DNA of 12,131 nt from JARLFX01 sp036404255 (GTDB taxonomy: Bacteria > Acidobacteriota > Terriglobia > Terriglobales > Acidobacteriaceae): NCBI GenBank assembly GCA_036404255.1, contig DASWOP010000096.1, positions 1-12,131 of the forward strand, in the 5' to 3' direction. Of this stretch, positions 1 to 8,283 are shown in pieces; position 1 is the first letter of the stretch, and each line of letters opens with the position of its first letter. Both the position numbers and the translations under genes were made by a program. Below the pieces are notes generated by a model. That model ran no database searches. It saw nothing but the letters and a program-made list of their open reading frames with translations, and had not been told where the DNA came from.

Positions 1-876
<876 letters not shown>

Positions 877-1291
877 CCTCGCCCACAAACCGCCCGTAGC
901 TGTCCGTGTAGCCCGTCAGTTTCACCGTCTTGGACCCGTGAAACGTGCATCGGCTCTCAACGGGCGCACAAGCATGACGGTGCTTCCGCTGATGCCGCTG
1001 AAATAGCTCCGTACGTAGCCGCCAGCGATTCGGTTGGGTAGGTAGAAATGCCAATAAAACACCAACCCACGCACAGCATCATGCATAGATTGAAATAGTT
1101 ACAGTGAACATTCAATAACGTGGCGATGTAAAACGTCATAAATCATTGAACCTAAATATGTTAGATAGAAAATCGTCGTCGCTATCTCGAAACAGAGAGC
1201 TTCATATAGTCCTTTAGTGCCATATACATGGTTACTCCTGCCGGGAGATGATTCACCTAGTTATTCAGGCACTACCGGAGAGAGTTTCCCT
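877..1291. other. Intergenic spacer after ispG, less GC-rich
   Basis: About 415 bases without a convincing conserved gene. Bases from about 1040 to 1215 are visibly richer in A and T than the surrounding genes. A 61-codon minus-strand frame (869-1054) ends in residues reading TVKLTGYTDSYGRFVG; this could be the tail of a decayed gene, but it overlaps the end of ispG and matches no family I recognise. TATAGT (1205-1210) and TATACA (1223-1228) resemble -10 boxes for the small gene that follows, without good -35 partners. No tRNA, riboswitch or strong hairpin was seen. Confidence 0.5.
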
Positions 1292-1528
1292 ATGGACATC
1301 TGGTACATCATCTTCTCGCTCATTGCGCTTCCTGCCGTTCTCATGGTCTTCCTTCCCAAGGACACAGCTTTACTCGAAGGTGAAGAAGCCGCAACGCCGC
1401 AGCTTGCCCCCGTACACAAGGCCGAGCCCAAGCCAGCCCCGATGTTTGGCCGTATGCCGTATCACGAGTACCAGCCCATGCCGAGCTACCGGATCTTCCA
1501 CCGCGCTCCGCTTCGCAACTTCTTCTAG
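1292..1528 (+). CDS. Small putative single-pass membrane protein
   Basis: A 78-residue protein of no recognised family. Residues 2-21 (DIWYIIFSLIALPAVLMVFL) form one strongly hydrophobic segment at the extreme N-terminus. It is followed by a charged stretch and a proline-, tyrosine- and methionine-rich tail (AEPKPAPMFGRMPYHEYQPM) ending in RNFF. This suggests an N-terminally anchored inner-membrane protein with a disordered tail. I chose ATG 1292 because GGAGAG lies 8-14 bases upstream and the hydrophobic segment then starts at the N-terminus. An in-frame ATG at 1217 would add 25 residues that look non-coding. The stop codon lies 20 bases from the stop of the convergent glycosyltransferase gene. 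No function can be assigned, and whether it is a real gene needs conservation or expression data. Confidence 0.45.
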   Translation: MDIWYIIFSLIALPAVLMVFLPKDTALLEGEEAATPQLAPVHKAEPKPAPMFGRMPYHEYQPMPSYRIFHRAPLRNFF

Positions 1529-1548
1529 CCGCTGCTACCACCGCAAAC

Positions 1549-2772
1549 TCATAGGAACGGCCCCACATTGCGCCTCAACTCCGCGAGTGTGTAAAACGTT
1601 CCTCGCCAGCGCACGCCTCCCTGCCGCCAAGTCACCCACGTAGAGCGCAGCAGCGCAAACACCATCATCAGCGCCGCCACCGGAAACAGCAGCCCATACC
1701 ACGCCGATATTCCGCTGTAGCGCCCATAGGCTCGGTACGTCAGCGCCACCGCCGCAGCAGTAATCACCCCGGCCCACTGCATCGCCCCCCCGGCAAACAG
1801 CCACACAACGGGAGCCACACAAAACAGCAGCATCGCCACACATCCCAGCAGCAGCAGCACCGGCTGAAAGCGGAATACGGCGAACATATTCTTCATCACC
1901 ACACTCAGCAGGCCCTTCGCGCCCGTCGCCCAGTGGATACGCACCAGGTCCCGCCCAAACACCATCCGCTGCGTAAACCCCGCGCGCTTCAGCAGAATGC
2001 CCAGCCGCACATCCTCCAGCACCTCCATGCGCAGCGCGGTAAACCCGCCAATCCGGTCATACGCCTCGCGCCGCACCATGTTGAACGCGCCCATCCCCGC
2101 ATAGTCATGCTTCGCCTTCGGGTCGGGAATGCGCCACGGCCTGCCCACCCACAGCGACACCGCCTGAAAATACCCCAAGATCACGCCCTCGTCCCACTGC
2201 CGAATCTCCATCGTCGGCGTCAGCACAATGTGGTCGGTCCGCGTCTTCTCCGCGCACACCAGCGCCCGCCGCAGCGCATCCGGCGCAAACACCACATCCC
2301 CATCCGTAAACAGCAGCCAGTCGGATTCGCTCGCCTCCGCCGCCCGAGCCATCGCATGCGTCTTCCCCACCCAGCCCGCGGGCAGCTCCGTCACATGAAT
2401 CACCTTCAGCCGCGGCCTTTGCTCTTGCCCTTCGCTGGCTCGCTGACTATCTGACTCGCTCTCTCGCTGTTCACTGGCCAGTTGCTCCATTAGCACGCCC
2501 GTCGCATCCGTCGACCGGTCATTCACCGCCACAATCTGCAGCCGTTCCAGATCCTGCGCCAGCAGAGACCGCAGCGTCGCCTCAATATTCGCGCCTTCAT
2601 CCCGCGCCGGCACCACCACCGTCAGCGACCCCATCGGCTGCGCGTCATACTCCGGCAAGCGCACATCCGGAATGCGCGGCAGGTGGATCATCGCACTCAG
2701 CGCGCGCTGCAGCCATCCCAGCGCCACACCCGCCGCCACCAGATCACAAGTCAGCCGCAACCCAGCGTTCAT
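1549..2772 (-). CDS. Family 2 membrane glycosyltransferase, HpnB-like
   Basis: A 407-residue inner-membrane GT-A fold glycosyltransferase that probably transfers a sugar from a nucleotide donor to a lipid acceptor on the cytosolic face. The N-terminus is hydrophobic (about 8-28). The GT2 core starts with LTVVVPARDEGANIEATL (50-67), followed by VNDRSTDAT (83-91), the metal-binding DxD as TDGDV (156-160), GGF (242-244) and an acidic LEDV (252-255). Three or so hydrophobic segments follow (about 303-330, 333-347, 357-380). The pattern PAGWVGKTHAMA before the DxD resembles HpnB, the hopene-associated glycosyltransferase, but carotenoid glycosyltransferases share it, so no symbol is given. The QxxRW motif of processive synthases is absent. 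Residues 101-120 are a Ser/Glu/Gln-rich insertion. Its ATG overlaps the TGA of the upstream transporter gene (ATGA), so the two are probably translationally coupled and functionally linked. Confidence 0.85.
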   Translation of the reverse strand: MNAGLRLTCDLVAAGVALGWLQRALSAMIHLPRIPDVRLPEYDAQPMGSLTVVVPARDEGANIEATLRSLLAQDLERLQIVAVNDRSTDATGVLMEQLASEQRESESDSQRASEGQEQRPRLKVIHVTELPAGWVGKTHAMARAAEASESDWLLFTDGDVVFAPDALRRALVCAEKTRTDHIVLTPTMEIRQWDEGVILGYFQAVSLWVGRPWRIPDPKAKHDYAGMGAFNMVRREAYDRIGGFTALRMEVLEDVRLGILLKRAGFTQRMVFGRDLVRIHWATGAKGLLSVVMKNMFAVFRFQPVLLLLGCVAMLLFCVAPVVWLFAGGAMQWAGVITAAAVALTYRAYGRYSGISAWYGLLFPVAALMMVFALLRSTWVTWRQGGVRWRGTFYTLAELRRNVGPFL

Positions 2773-4031
2773 GCCTCCACCATCGGCAGACCCGGCGCAT
2801 CATCGTCCGTCTCAGACAACGGCGGCGCATACTTTGCCCCCGCCCACAGCAGCGCCGCCGCCAGCAGCATGGTGATCAGCGTAATCGCCAGCCCCACCCG
2901 CAGATTCGTCGCGTCCGACACCTTCCCGATCAGCCACGGCGAAGGCGCATCGCCCAGAGCGTGGATCATAAAAAGCTCAATCGCAATCGCGCTGGCCCGC
3001 ACCTCCGGCCCCACCGAGTTCACAATCGCGGCATTCAGCGGCCCATTATTCAGCATGATGCAGAACACCGCCAGCGCCACTCCCGGCAGCATCAGGCTGC
3101 GCGGCCCCATAAACGCCACCAGCCCAAACGGCACCGCCAGCAGCGCCGACCATGCCGAAATCAGGTACAGCGCACGATCATTCTTCCGCAGCCAGAGCTG
3201 CGCCAGCCAGCCGCCCATGGCTGTCCCAGCCAACCCGCCCACAGCCGCCACCGCGCCCATAATCAGCCCAGCCTGCCCCAGCGAATAGCCGCCCATCCGG
3301 TTCAAGAACGCCGGCATCCACCACGAGATCCCACCCATCGAAAACACGATCATCGCCATGCCCAGCGTCGCCGTCACATACGCCGGATTCCGCACCAGCC
3401 CCAACACCGTAGTCCGCGTCGGCGTCTTCCTGTGCCTGTGTTCACTGGCCCCGCGCACTGGTTCGCGCATAAACACCACGATCAGCAGCGCAATCACGAT
3501 CCCCGGAATCGCGCTCACAATGAACGGCACCCGCCACCCATACCGCGCGCCCAGCTCGCCGCCCATGCCATATCCAATCGCCGCCCCCACCGGAATCGCA
3601 ATGTAGAAGATCGTCAGAATACGGTTACGTTCTTTCTCCCCAAAGAAATCCGCCAGCAGCGCCGGCGCAAAGATCCCAAAGCTAGCCTCGCCAATCCCCA
3701 GCGCCGCATGCCGCACATTGAGCGCGATATAGCTATGAACAGTTCCCGTCAGGATATTGCACGCACTCCACAGCAGCGCGCCCGTCACGATCAGCGGCTT
3801 CCGCGGCCACCGGTCGCCCATCCACCCAGTCAGCGGCGCAGCAATCATATAGGTGATGAAGAAGCAAAGCGTCAGCAGCCCCACGCGCTCATCCGAGAGA
3901 TGGAACTCCCTCTGCACCAGCGTCTGCACACCCGGCAGGATGTAGCGATCCGTGTAATTGACGAAGTTAAGCGCCGTCAGCAACACCAGCGCCGTGGTAG
4001 CGCCTGCGATTTTTGTACTCTTCGCACTCAT
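2769..4031 (-). CDS. Spinster-type MFS transporter
   Basis: A 420-residue inner-membrane carrier of the major facilitator superfamily with about 12 hydrophobic segments, the usual length. Helix 1 carries NYTDRYILPG (25-34). The loop between helices 2 and 3 has MFS motif A as GWMGDRWPRK (69-78). GIGEASFGIFAPALLADFF (112-130) is typical of the Spinster (Spns) branch, whose animal members export lysolipids and sphingosine-1-phosphate. Bacterial members are mostly uncharacterised, so the substrate is unknown; a lipid or amphiphile is an inference. I chose ATG 4031 rather than the preceding TTG (4034) because AAGGTGG (complement of 4038-4044) lies 6 bases upstream of the ATG. The TGA stop overlaps the ATG of the glycosyltransferase in an ATGA junction. 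Together they may glycosylate and move one envelope lipid. Confidence 0.85.
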   Translation of the reverse strand: MSAKSTKIAGATTALVLLTALNFVNYTDRYILPGVQTLVQREFHLSDERVGLLTLCFFITYMIAAPLTGWMGDRWPRKPLIVTGALLWSACNILTGTVHSYIALNVRHAALGIGEASFGIFAPALLADFFGEKERNRILTIFYIAIPVGAAIGYGMGGELGARYGWRVPFIVSAIPGIVIALLIVVFMREPVRGASEHRHRKTPTRTTVLGLVRNPAYVTATLGMAMIVFSMGGISWWMPAFLNRMGGYSLGQAGLIMGAVAAVGGLAGTAMGGWLAQLWLRKNDRALYLISAWSALLAVPFGLVAFMGPRSLMLPGVALAVFCIMLNNGPLNAAIVNSVGPEVRASAIAIELFMIHALGDAPSPWLIGKVSDATNLRVGLAITLITMLLAAALLWAGAKYAPPLSETDDDAPGLPMVEA

Positions 4032-4150
4032 CAACTACCACCTTTTGATTTGTCCTTCTGAGCGCAGCGAAGAATCTCAAAAGCTCATCGCACGACAGAA
4101 GTTCATCCTGCTCAAATCGCCACGCGAAGCGATCCGCCGTGCGCGCAGCA
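4032..4150. repeat. Dispersed intergenic repeat fragment between queF and the MFS gene
   Basis: Bases 4051-4077 read TCCTTCTGAGCGCAGCGAAGAATC at their core, a form of the short 'TGAGC-GCAGCGAAG-RATC' sequences that recur between genes in Terriglobia. It is related to the copy at 9941-9975 (shared GCAGCG and RATCT). Further along, ATCGC (4116-4120) and GCGAT (4129-4133) could form a weak hairpin without a T tract. The MFS ribosome binding site (4038-4044) also lies here. No gene is visible in the gap. Confidence 0.5.
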
Positions 4151-4579
4151 CTACTTCTTCGGTCTCGGCCACCGCGCCGTCACAACCGTCGAAATCCCGC
4201 CCCGTGGCCGGAAATCGCCCTTCACCTCGCACCACACCGGATTCGTCGCTTTCACCACGTCATCTAGAATCTGGTTTACGATGTTCTCCTGAAAGATTCC
4301 CAGGTTCCTGTACGTGAACAGGTACTCCTTCAGCGAACGCAGTTCCAGGCAGCGCTTGCGTGGCATATAGCGGATCAATATCTGGCCAAAATCCGGCAGG
4401 CTGGTCTTCGGACACACCGAAGTAAACTCCGGGTCGTCGATGAGAATCTCATATCCATCAAACTGGTTCTGCCAGGTCTCGATCTCCGGGAACGCGGTCT
4501 TCAATCCGGCTTTGGCGTGGTCGTCGGTATAGCGCGGCTGCGCTGCGGGCTTTGCGGTTTGCTTCGTCTTCTGGGGCAT
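4151..4579 (-). CDS. queF: NADPH-dependent 7-cyano-7-deazaguanine reductase QueF (unimodular type)
   Basis: QueF reduces the nitrile of preQ0 to the aminomethyl group of preQ1, using two NADPH, in the cytosolic queuosine tRNA-modification pathway. At 142 residues it has the size of the short, Bacillus-type enzyme. EFTSVCPKTSLPDFG (51-65) contains the catalytic cysteine (Cys56) and the general acid (Asp63). ELRSLKEYLFTYRN (79-92) is the NADPH-binding QueF motif, and RPRGGIS (124-130) is the usual C-terminal signature. At the position corresponding to Bacillus His96-Glu97 this protein has Gln97-Glu98. I chose the ATG at 4579; AGGA lies just upstream. The frame continues upstream to about 4711, but those residues do not resemble QueF and would overlap the divergent adaptor gene. 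No preQ1 riboswitch is seen upstream, and no other queuosine gene is in the window. Confidence 0.95.
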   Translation of the reverse strand: MPQKTKQTAKPAAQPRYTDDHAKAGLKTAFPEIETWQNQFDGYEILIDDPEFTSVCPKTSLPDFGQILIRYMPRKRCLELRSLKEYLFTYRNLGIFQENIVNQILDDVVKATNPVWCEVKGDFRPRGGISTVVTARWPRPKK

Positions 4580-4685
4580 ATTCCTATAGTACCGATGGAT
4601 CGTTGCGCCGCCCAGCCTCCCTGAAAGCTGTCCGAAACGGCACCGTGAAAATAAATTGCTTCCTTCTGCCTGAACCTGAGTCTTA

Positions 4686-4691
4686 TATACT
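4686..4691 (+). promoter_or_regulatory. Candidate -10 box of the adaptor-TPR-TolC operon
   Basis: TATACT lies 14 bases before the ATG at 4706, within the divergent spacer shared with queF. No -35 box of good quality is seen at 16-18 bases. Transcription starting about 7 bases downstream would leave a leader of roughly 8 bases, too short for a normal ribosome binding site; none is visible. Confidence 0.4.
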
Positions 4692-4705
4692 GTCTTTTCA
4701 AGTCT

Positions 4706-5947
4706 ATGCAAGTATCTAAATCAAGCCGAAGCAACACCCTCGCCCTCCTATTCGGGATTGTTATCATTACAGTTCTCGGCGCCGTTGGTCTGCACTACCT
4801 GCTTCGCGACAAGGTTACCGTGCGTGTGGCGCAGGCTAGCTATCAGGACCTGCTCAGCACCATCAGCACCAACGGCAAAGTGGAGCCGGTACAGAACTTT
4901 GACGCCCACTCCGGTCCCGGCGGCACCGTGCAGAAGGTTCTGGTTCAGGTAGGCCAGAAGGTGCACAAGGGCGACCTTCTCGTCATCATGAACTCAGACG
5001 AAGCCCGTGCCCAGATTGCCCGCGCCAATGCAGAGCTACAGGCCGCCCAACTCGGTCTGCAATCCGTAAAAACCGGCGGCACCCGCGACGAGCAGATCAA
5101 TCTCAGCAGCGACCTCCTGACCGCGCAGAACCAGGCCGCGCAGGCCTCCCGCGATCTCAACGCGACCCTTAAGCTGCAGCAGAATGGCGCAGCCTCTGCG
5201 GCAGAAGTTAATGCTGCCCGCCAGCGTCTGCTGGCCGCGCAGAATACCCAGATTGCGCTGGAGCAGCGCAAAAACGAGCGCTTCACCAAGCTGGATCACG
5301 CCCACGCGCAGGCCGCTCTGGGAGAGGCTCAGGCCAGCCTGGCCGCGGCGAATGCCAGCCTGAAAGAAGTGGAGATTCGTGCCCCGTTTGATGGAACAAT
5401 TTACTCCGTCTCCGTGCATGATTATGACTATGTAGCCGCCGGCGAACTTCTGCTGTCGTTGGCCGATCTTTCGCGCCTCCGCGTCCGCGCCTACTTTGAT
5501 GAGCCCGAGATCGGCAAACTCGCCGAAGGCCAGTCAGTCCGGCTAACGTGGGATGCCAAGCCCAACCTGTCATGGCACGGCCGCATCACCCGCGTGCCTG
5601 ACACCGTCATTACCTACGGCACGCGCACCGTCGGCGAAGTCATGATCTCCGTGGAAGACGCGGATAATCAGCTCCTGCCCAACACAAACGTGAACGCCAC
5701 CGTCACCACCCTGGCCCGGCAGCACGTGTTGACCGTGCCGCGCGAAGCTCTCCACACCGAGCGTTCCGCCACGTTCGTCTATGTCCTTAACAGCCACACG
5801 CTGGAGAAGCGCGCCATCCAGATCGGTGGCGTCAATCTTACCCAGGTTGAGATCGTCAACGGCCTCAAAGCCGGCGACGATGTGGCCCTCAGCATCTCCG
5901 GCATCCAGCCCATAAGCAACGGCCTGCATGTGGATACTATCCAATAG
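4706..5947 (+). CDS. Periplasmic adaptor (membrane fusion) protein, MacA/HlyD-like
   Basis: A 413-residue adaptor that would link an inner-membrane exporter to an outer-membrane TolC channel. Residues 10-33 form an N-terminal membrane anchor. VEPVQNFDAHSGPGGTVQKVLVQVGQKVHKGDLL is followed from about 97 to 222 by an Ala/Gln/Leu-rich alpha-helical hairpin that should contact TolC. The second half of the lipoyl-like domain begins at EIRAPFDGTIYSV (223-235). Beta-barrel and membrane-proximal domains follow to the C-terminus (VLTVPREALHTE is typical). The long hairpin and N-terminal anchor resemble MacA-type adaptors of ABC exporters more than RND adaptors, but this is a judgement by eye. It is the first gene of an operon with a TPR protein and a TolC homologue; no ABC, RND or MFS pump gene lies in the operon. 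There is no clear Shine-Dalgarno sequence before ATG 4706. Confidence 0.87.
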   Translation: MQVSKSSRSNTLALLFGIVIITVLGAVGLHYLLRDKVTVRVAQASYQDLLSTISTNGKVEPVQNFDAHSGPGGTVQKVLVQVGQKVHKGDLLVIMNSDEARAQIARANAELQAAQLGLQSVKTGGTRDEQINLSSDLLTAQNQAAQASRDLNATLKLQQNGAASAAEVNAARQRLLAAQNTQIALEQRKNERFTKLDHAHAQAALGEAQASLAAANASLKEVEIRAPFDGTIYSVSVHDYDYVAAGELLLSLADLSRLRVRAYFDEPEIGKLAEGQSVRLTWDAKPNLSWHGRITRVPDTVITYGTRTVGEVMISVEDADNQLLPNTNVNATVTTLARQHVLTVPREALHTERSATFVYVLNSHTLEKRAIQIGGVNLTQVEIVNGLKAGDDVALSISGIQPISNGLHVDTIQ

Positions 5948-5963
5948 AGCAAGGAGCCAGTGT

Positions 5964-6911
5964 ATGAAACTTTACTCTGCGGCCCTCCATGCGACCGCCC
6001 TGCTCGGTGTTCTTTGCTTTGCTTCTCCGCTTTTTGCAGTAAGCCCCTCTGCGGCGCTGGCACAAGGACGCATCGACGAGACCATTGCGATGCTCTCCCC
6101 CGCAAAAGACGCCGCTGCGCAGAACTTGCTCTGCCGCGCCTACTACGCTGAAGAGCACGCCGACGAAGCCATCCACGCCTGCGAAGCCGCCGTCTCCGCC
6201 GCCCCCGGCAACGCCTCCTATCAGCTCTGGCTTGGCCGCGCCTACGGTCTCAAGGCGGGCAGGTCCAGCGCCTTCAGCGCCTTCGGTCAGGCCAAAAAAT
6301 CCCGCGCCGCCATGGAGAAAGCCGTCCAGCTTGATCCGCACAACGCCGACGCCATCAGCGACCTCGGTGATTTCTGCGTCGAAGCTCCCGGCATCGTCGG
6401 CGGTGGCATCGACAAAGCCAATAGCCTCGCGCAGCGCCTCCTCGCCATCGATCCCGCTCGCGGCCACCGTCTTCTCGGCGAGATAGCCGAGAAGCAGAAG
6501 AACTATCCCAAGGCACTCCAGGAATTCACCGCCGCGGCCACCGGCGCACACGCCGCCGCAGGCTTTGTAGACATCGGCGCCTACTACAAACGCCGTGGTG
6601 ACAAAGCCCAGGTCATGGCTGCCGTCAAAAACGCCGTCGCCGCAGACAAAGCCCGTGGCTACTCCGTCGCGGATGCCGCTGGTCTGCTCGTTGAAACCAG
6701 TCAGGCCTCCAAAATGGCTCAGCAACTCTACCGCAGTTATCTTGACGGCCCCTCGCGCAGCGAAGACGCACCAGCCTTCCGGGTCTACACTCAGCTAGGC
6801 CGCAGTCTCGCCGCCGATGGTGATTCCGCCGGCGCGCAAAAGGCATACGCCGCCGCACTGGCCATGGCAAAGAACTTCGTCCCCGCCCAGAAAGCAGCAG
6901 CAGGAAAGTAA
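5964..6911 (+). CDS. Exported tetratricopeptide-repeat protein
   Basis: A 315-residue protein with a Sec signal peptide (hydrophobic 6-24, probable cleavage after SPLFA at 25), so it is likely periplasmic. The rest is helical with TPR-like units: about 28-60, 54-84 (AYYAEEHADEAIHACEAAV), 86-124 ending in the typical AVQLDPHNADAI, 150-190 (LLGEIAEKQKNYPKALQEF), 200-231 and 272-305. The APGIVGGGIDKA stretch (141-152) recurs in TPR proteins of this type as far as I recall. TPR proteins act as scaffolds, so it may hold or time the efflux complex formed with its neighbours; this is inference. I chose ATG 5964 over an in-frame ATG at 5928 because AAGGAG lies 8 bases upstream and the signal peptide then starts properly. 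It begins 16 bases after the adaptor stop and ends 10 bases before tolC. Confidence 0.82.
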   Translation: MKLYSAALHATALLGVLCFASPLFAVSPSAALAQGRIDETIAMLSPAKDAAAQNLLCRAYYAEEHADEAIHACEAAVSAAPGNASYQLWLGRAYGLKAGRSSAFSAFGQAKKSRAAMEKAVQLDPHNADAISDLGDFCVEAPGIVGGGIDKANSLAQRLLAIDPARGHRLLGEIAEKQKNYPKALQEFTAAATGAHAAAGFVDIGAYYKRRGDKAQVMAAVKNAVAADKARGYSVADAAGLLVETSQASKMAQQLYRSYLDGPSRSEDAPAFRVYTQLGRSLAADGDSAGAQKAYAAALAMAKNFVPAQKAAAGK

Positions 6912-6921
6912 CACCCGTACT

Positions 6922-8283
6922 ATGTTGGTACGCGCTCAGCGCGTTGAAAGGTTCCGCTTGACGTTCGCCGCACGTAACACCCGACTCTTCGCTCTTGCCC
7001 TTCTTGTCGCATGCGGCACTGTAGCGGCACGCGCGCAGCTATCGCTCTCCACCGTAGTAGACCTTGCGCTGAAGAACTCCCCAAAAGTAAAGCTCGCGCA
7101 GTCCGATCTCGAGCGCGCAACCGCCACGCTGCGTCAGGCGAAGGACGCTTACATCCCCACCCTGGTTGAAGGCAACGGCGTCGGCTATAGCTGGGGATTC
7201 CCTCTCGGCCAGCCCACGCTCTTCAACTTCACCTCGCAATCGCTTCTCTTCGATGCCTCGCAGTTCAGCTACATGAGCGCCACCCGCGCCGGCATTCAAG
7301 CTAGCCTTTTTTCGTTGACCGACGCACGCCAGCAGGTTGAAGTAGACGCAGCTCTTACCTACATCCAGTTAGACAACGATACCCAGCAGCTCGCCGTGAT
7401 GACCGGCCAATCCAGCGCCGCACAGCGTCTGCAGGGCATTGTGCAGCAGCGGCTCGAAGCTGGGGTCGATTCCAAGATGGAATTCACCCGAGCCCGCCTC
7501 ACCGGCGCTCAGGTCCATCTGAAGCAGTTGCATCTTGAAACTGAGATCGCCACCCTGCGCGATCATCTCTCCCGGCTCACCGGGCTTCCGGCAGACAGCA
7601 TCGTTACAGACACTGCCAGCATCCCTCCCGTGCCCACCTTCTCCATGTTCGATACGGACGCTCCGCCTGCCGCCGTTCAGGCTGCCTTCGCCAATGCCAA
7701 ATCCAAGAAGCTGCAGGCCCGCGGTGACCGTCGCCAGGTCTATCTGCCGCAGATCGCCTTCGTGGCGCAGTACGCCCGCTTTGCCACGTTCAATAACTAC
7801 GAGAAGTACTACAACGGTTTCCAGTCGAACAACGAGGCCATCGGCGTTCAGATCACCTGGCCCCTCTTTGACCGTGTCCGCAGTACCAAGGCCGACATCT
7901 CCGCCGCCGATGCCGCACACGCGCAGCACGAAGCCGAGATCGCGCGCGATACCGCCAGCGAGGGCAACTTCAAACTACGCCGCAATCTGGCAGAGCTCGC
8001 CGCCCGCCAGGACGTCGCATCGCTGGACCGCGAGCTTGCTCAGCAGCAGTTAGACATCATCACCGTGCAGTTGAATGAAGGCTCCGGCAACCCCAACGCG
8101 CCCCAGATCACCCCCCGCGATGAGCAGAATGCGCGCATCGCCGCCGGCCAGAAATCCCTGGAAGTGCTGGGTGCGGATTATCAACTTCACCAGGCGCAAC
8201 TTGAACTCCTCCGTGCCACTGGCGGTATCGAGCAGTGGATTCGCTCCGCACCCGCCTCTACACCCACATCCCCCAAGCCGTAA
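6922..8283 (+). CDS. TolC-family outer-membrane efflux channel
   Basis: A 453-residue outer-membrane factor: a trimeric beta-barrel with a long periplasmic alpha-helical tunnel. The mature start LSLSTVVDLALKNSPKVKLAQSDLE is the classic beginning of the first OEP repeat. The second repeat begins around AVQAAFANAKSKKLQARGDRR, and GVQITWPLFD (about 310-319) is the usual barrel strand of repeat 2. Length fits the family. The signal region contains LLVAC (Cys31), a possible lipobox, and ARA-Q (cleavage after 38), so the protein could be a lipoprotein like OprM or a plain exported protein. ATG 6922 lacks a well-spaced ribosome binding site; a TTG at 6958 with GAAAGG 6 bases upstream is an alternative start that still gives a signal peptide. 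It closes the operon with the adaptor and TPR genes and would be their partner in export. Confidence 0.9.
   Translation: MLVRAQRVERFRLTFAARNTRLFALALLVACGTVAARAQLSLSTVVDLALKNSPKVKLAQSDLERATATLRQAKDAYIPTLVEGNGVGYSWGFPLGQPTLFNFTSQSLLFDASQFSYMSATRAGIQASLFSLTDARQQVEVDAALTYIQLDNDTQQLAVMTGQSSAAQRLQGIVQQRLEAGVDSKMEFTRARLTGAQVHLKQLHLETEIATLRDHLSRLTGLPADSIVTDTASIPPVPTFSMFDTDAPPAAVQAAFANAKSKKLQARGDRRQVYLPQIAFVAQYARFATFNNYEKYYNGFQSNNEAIGVQITWPLFDRVRSTKADISAADAAHAQHEAEIARDTASEGNFKLRRNLAELAARQDVASLDRELAQQQLDIITVQLNEGSGNPNAPQITPRDEQNARIAAGQKSLEVLGADYQLHQAQLELLRATGGIEQWIRSAPASTPTSPKP

Noticed and set aside
1549..2772. Identification of the glycosyltransferase as HpnI, the GlcNAc transferase that feeds HpnJ
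   Set aside because: The N-terminal core and the PAGWVGKTHAMA pattern look like HpnB-type enzymes, not the ceramide-glucosyltransferase-like HpnI sequence.
2961..4061. Long plus-strand frame (366 codons) opposite the MFS gene
   Set aside because: It is Arg/His/Gln/Pro-rich, has no recognisable domain, and is the antisense shadow of a clear MFS gene in GC-rich DNA.
4116..4133. Hairpin ATCGC/GCGAT as a terminator for queF
   Set aside because: The stem is only 5 bases with an 8-base loop and there is no T tract on either strand.
4580..4705. Possible preQ1 riboswitch upstream of queF
   Set aside because: I saw neither the conserved H-type pseudoknot pattern with its A-rich tail nor a following terminator on the minus strand.
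4501..4767. Minus-strand frame of 88 codons across the queF start and the divergent promoter region
   Set aside because: It overlaps both queF and the adaptor gene and has no plausible domain.
5937..6725. Minus-strand frame of 262 codons opposite the TPR gene
   Set aside because: Gly/Val-rich antisense shadow; the plus strand has a signal peptide, a ribosome binding site, TPR units and operon context.
7369..7929. Minus-strand frame of 186 codons opposite the TolC gene
   Set aside because: Antisense shadow of a well-recognised outer-membrane channel gene.
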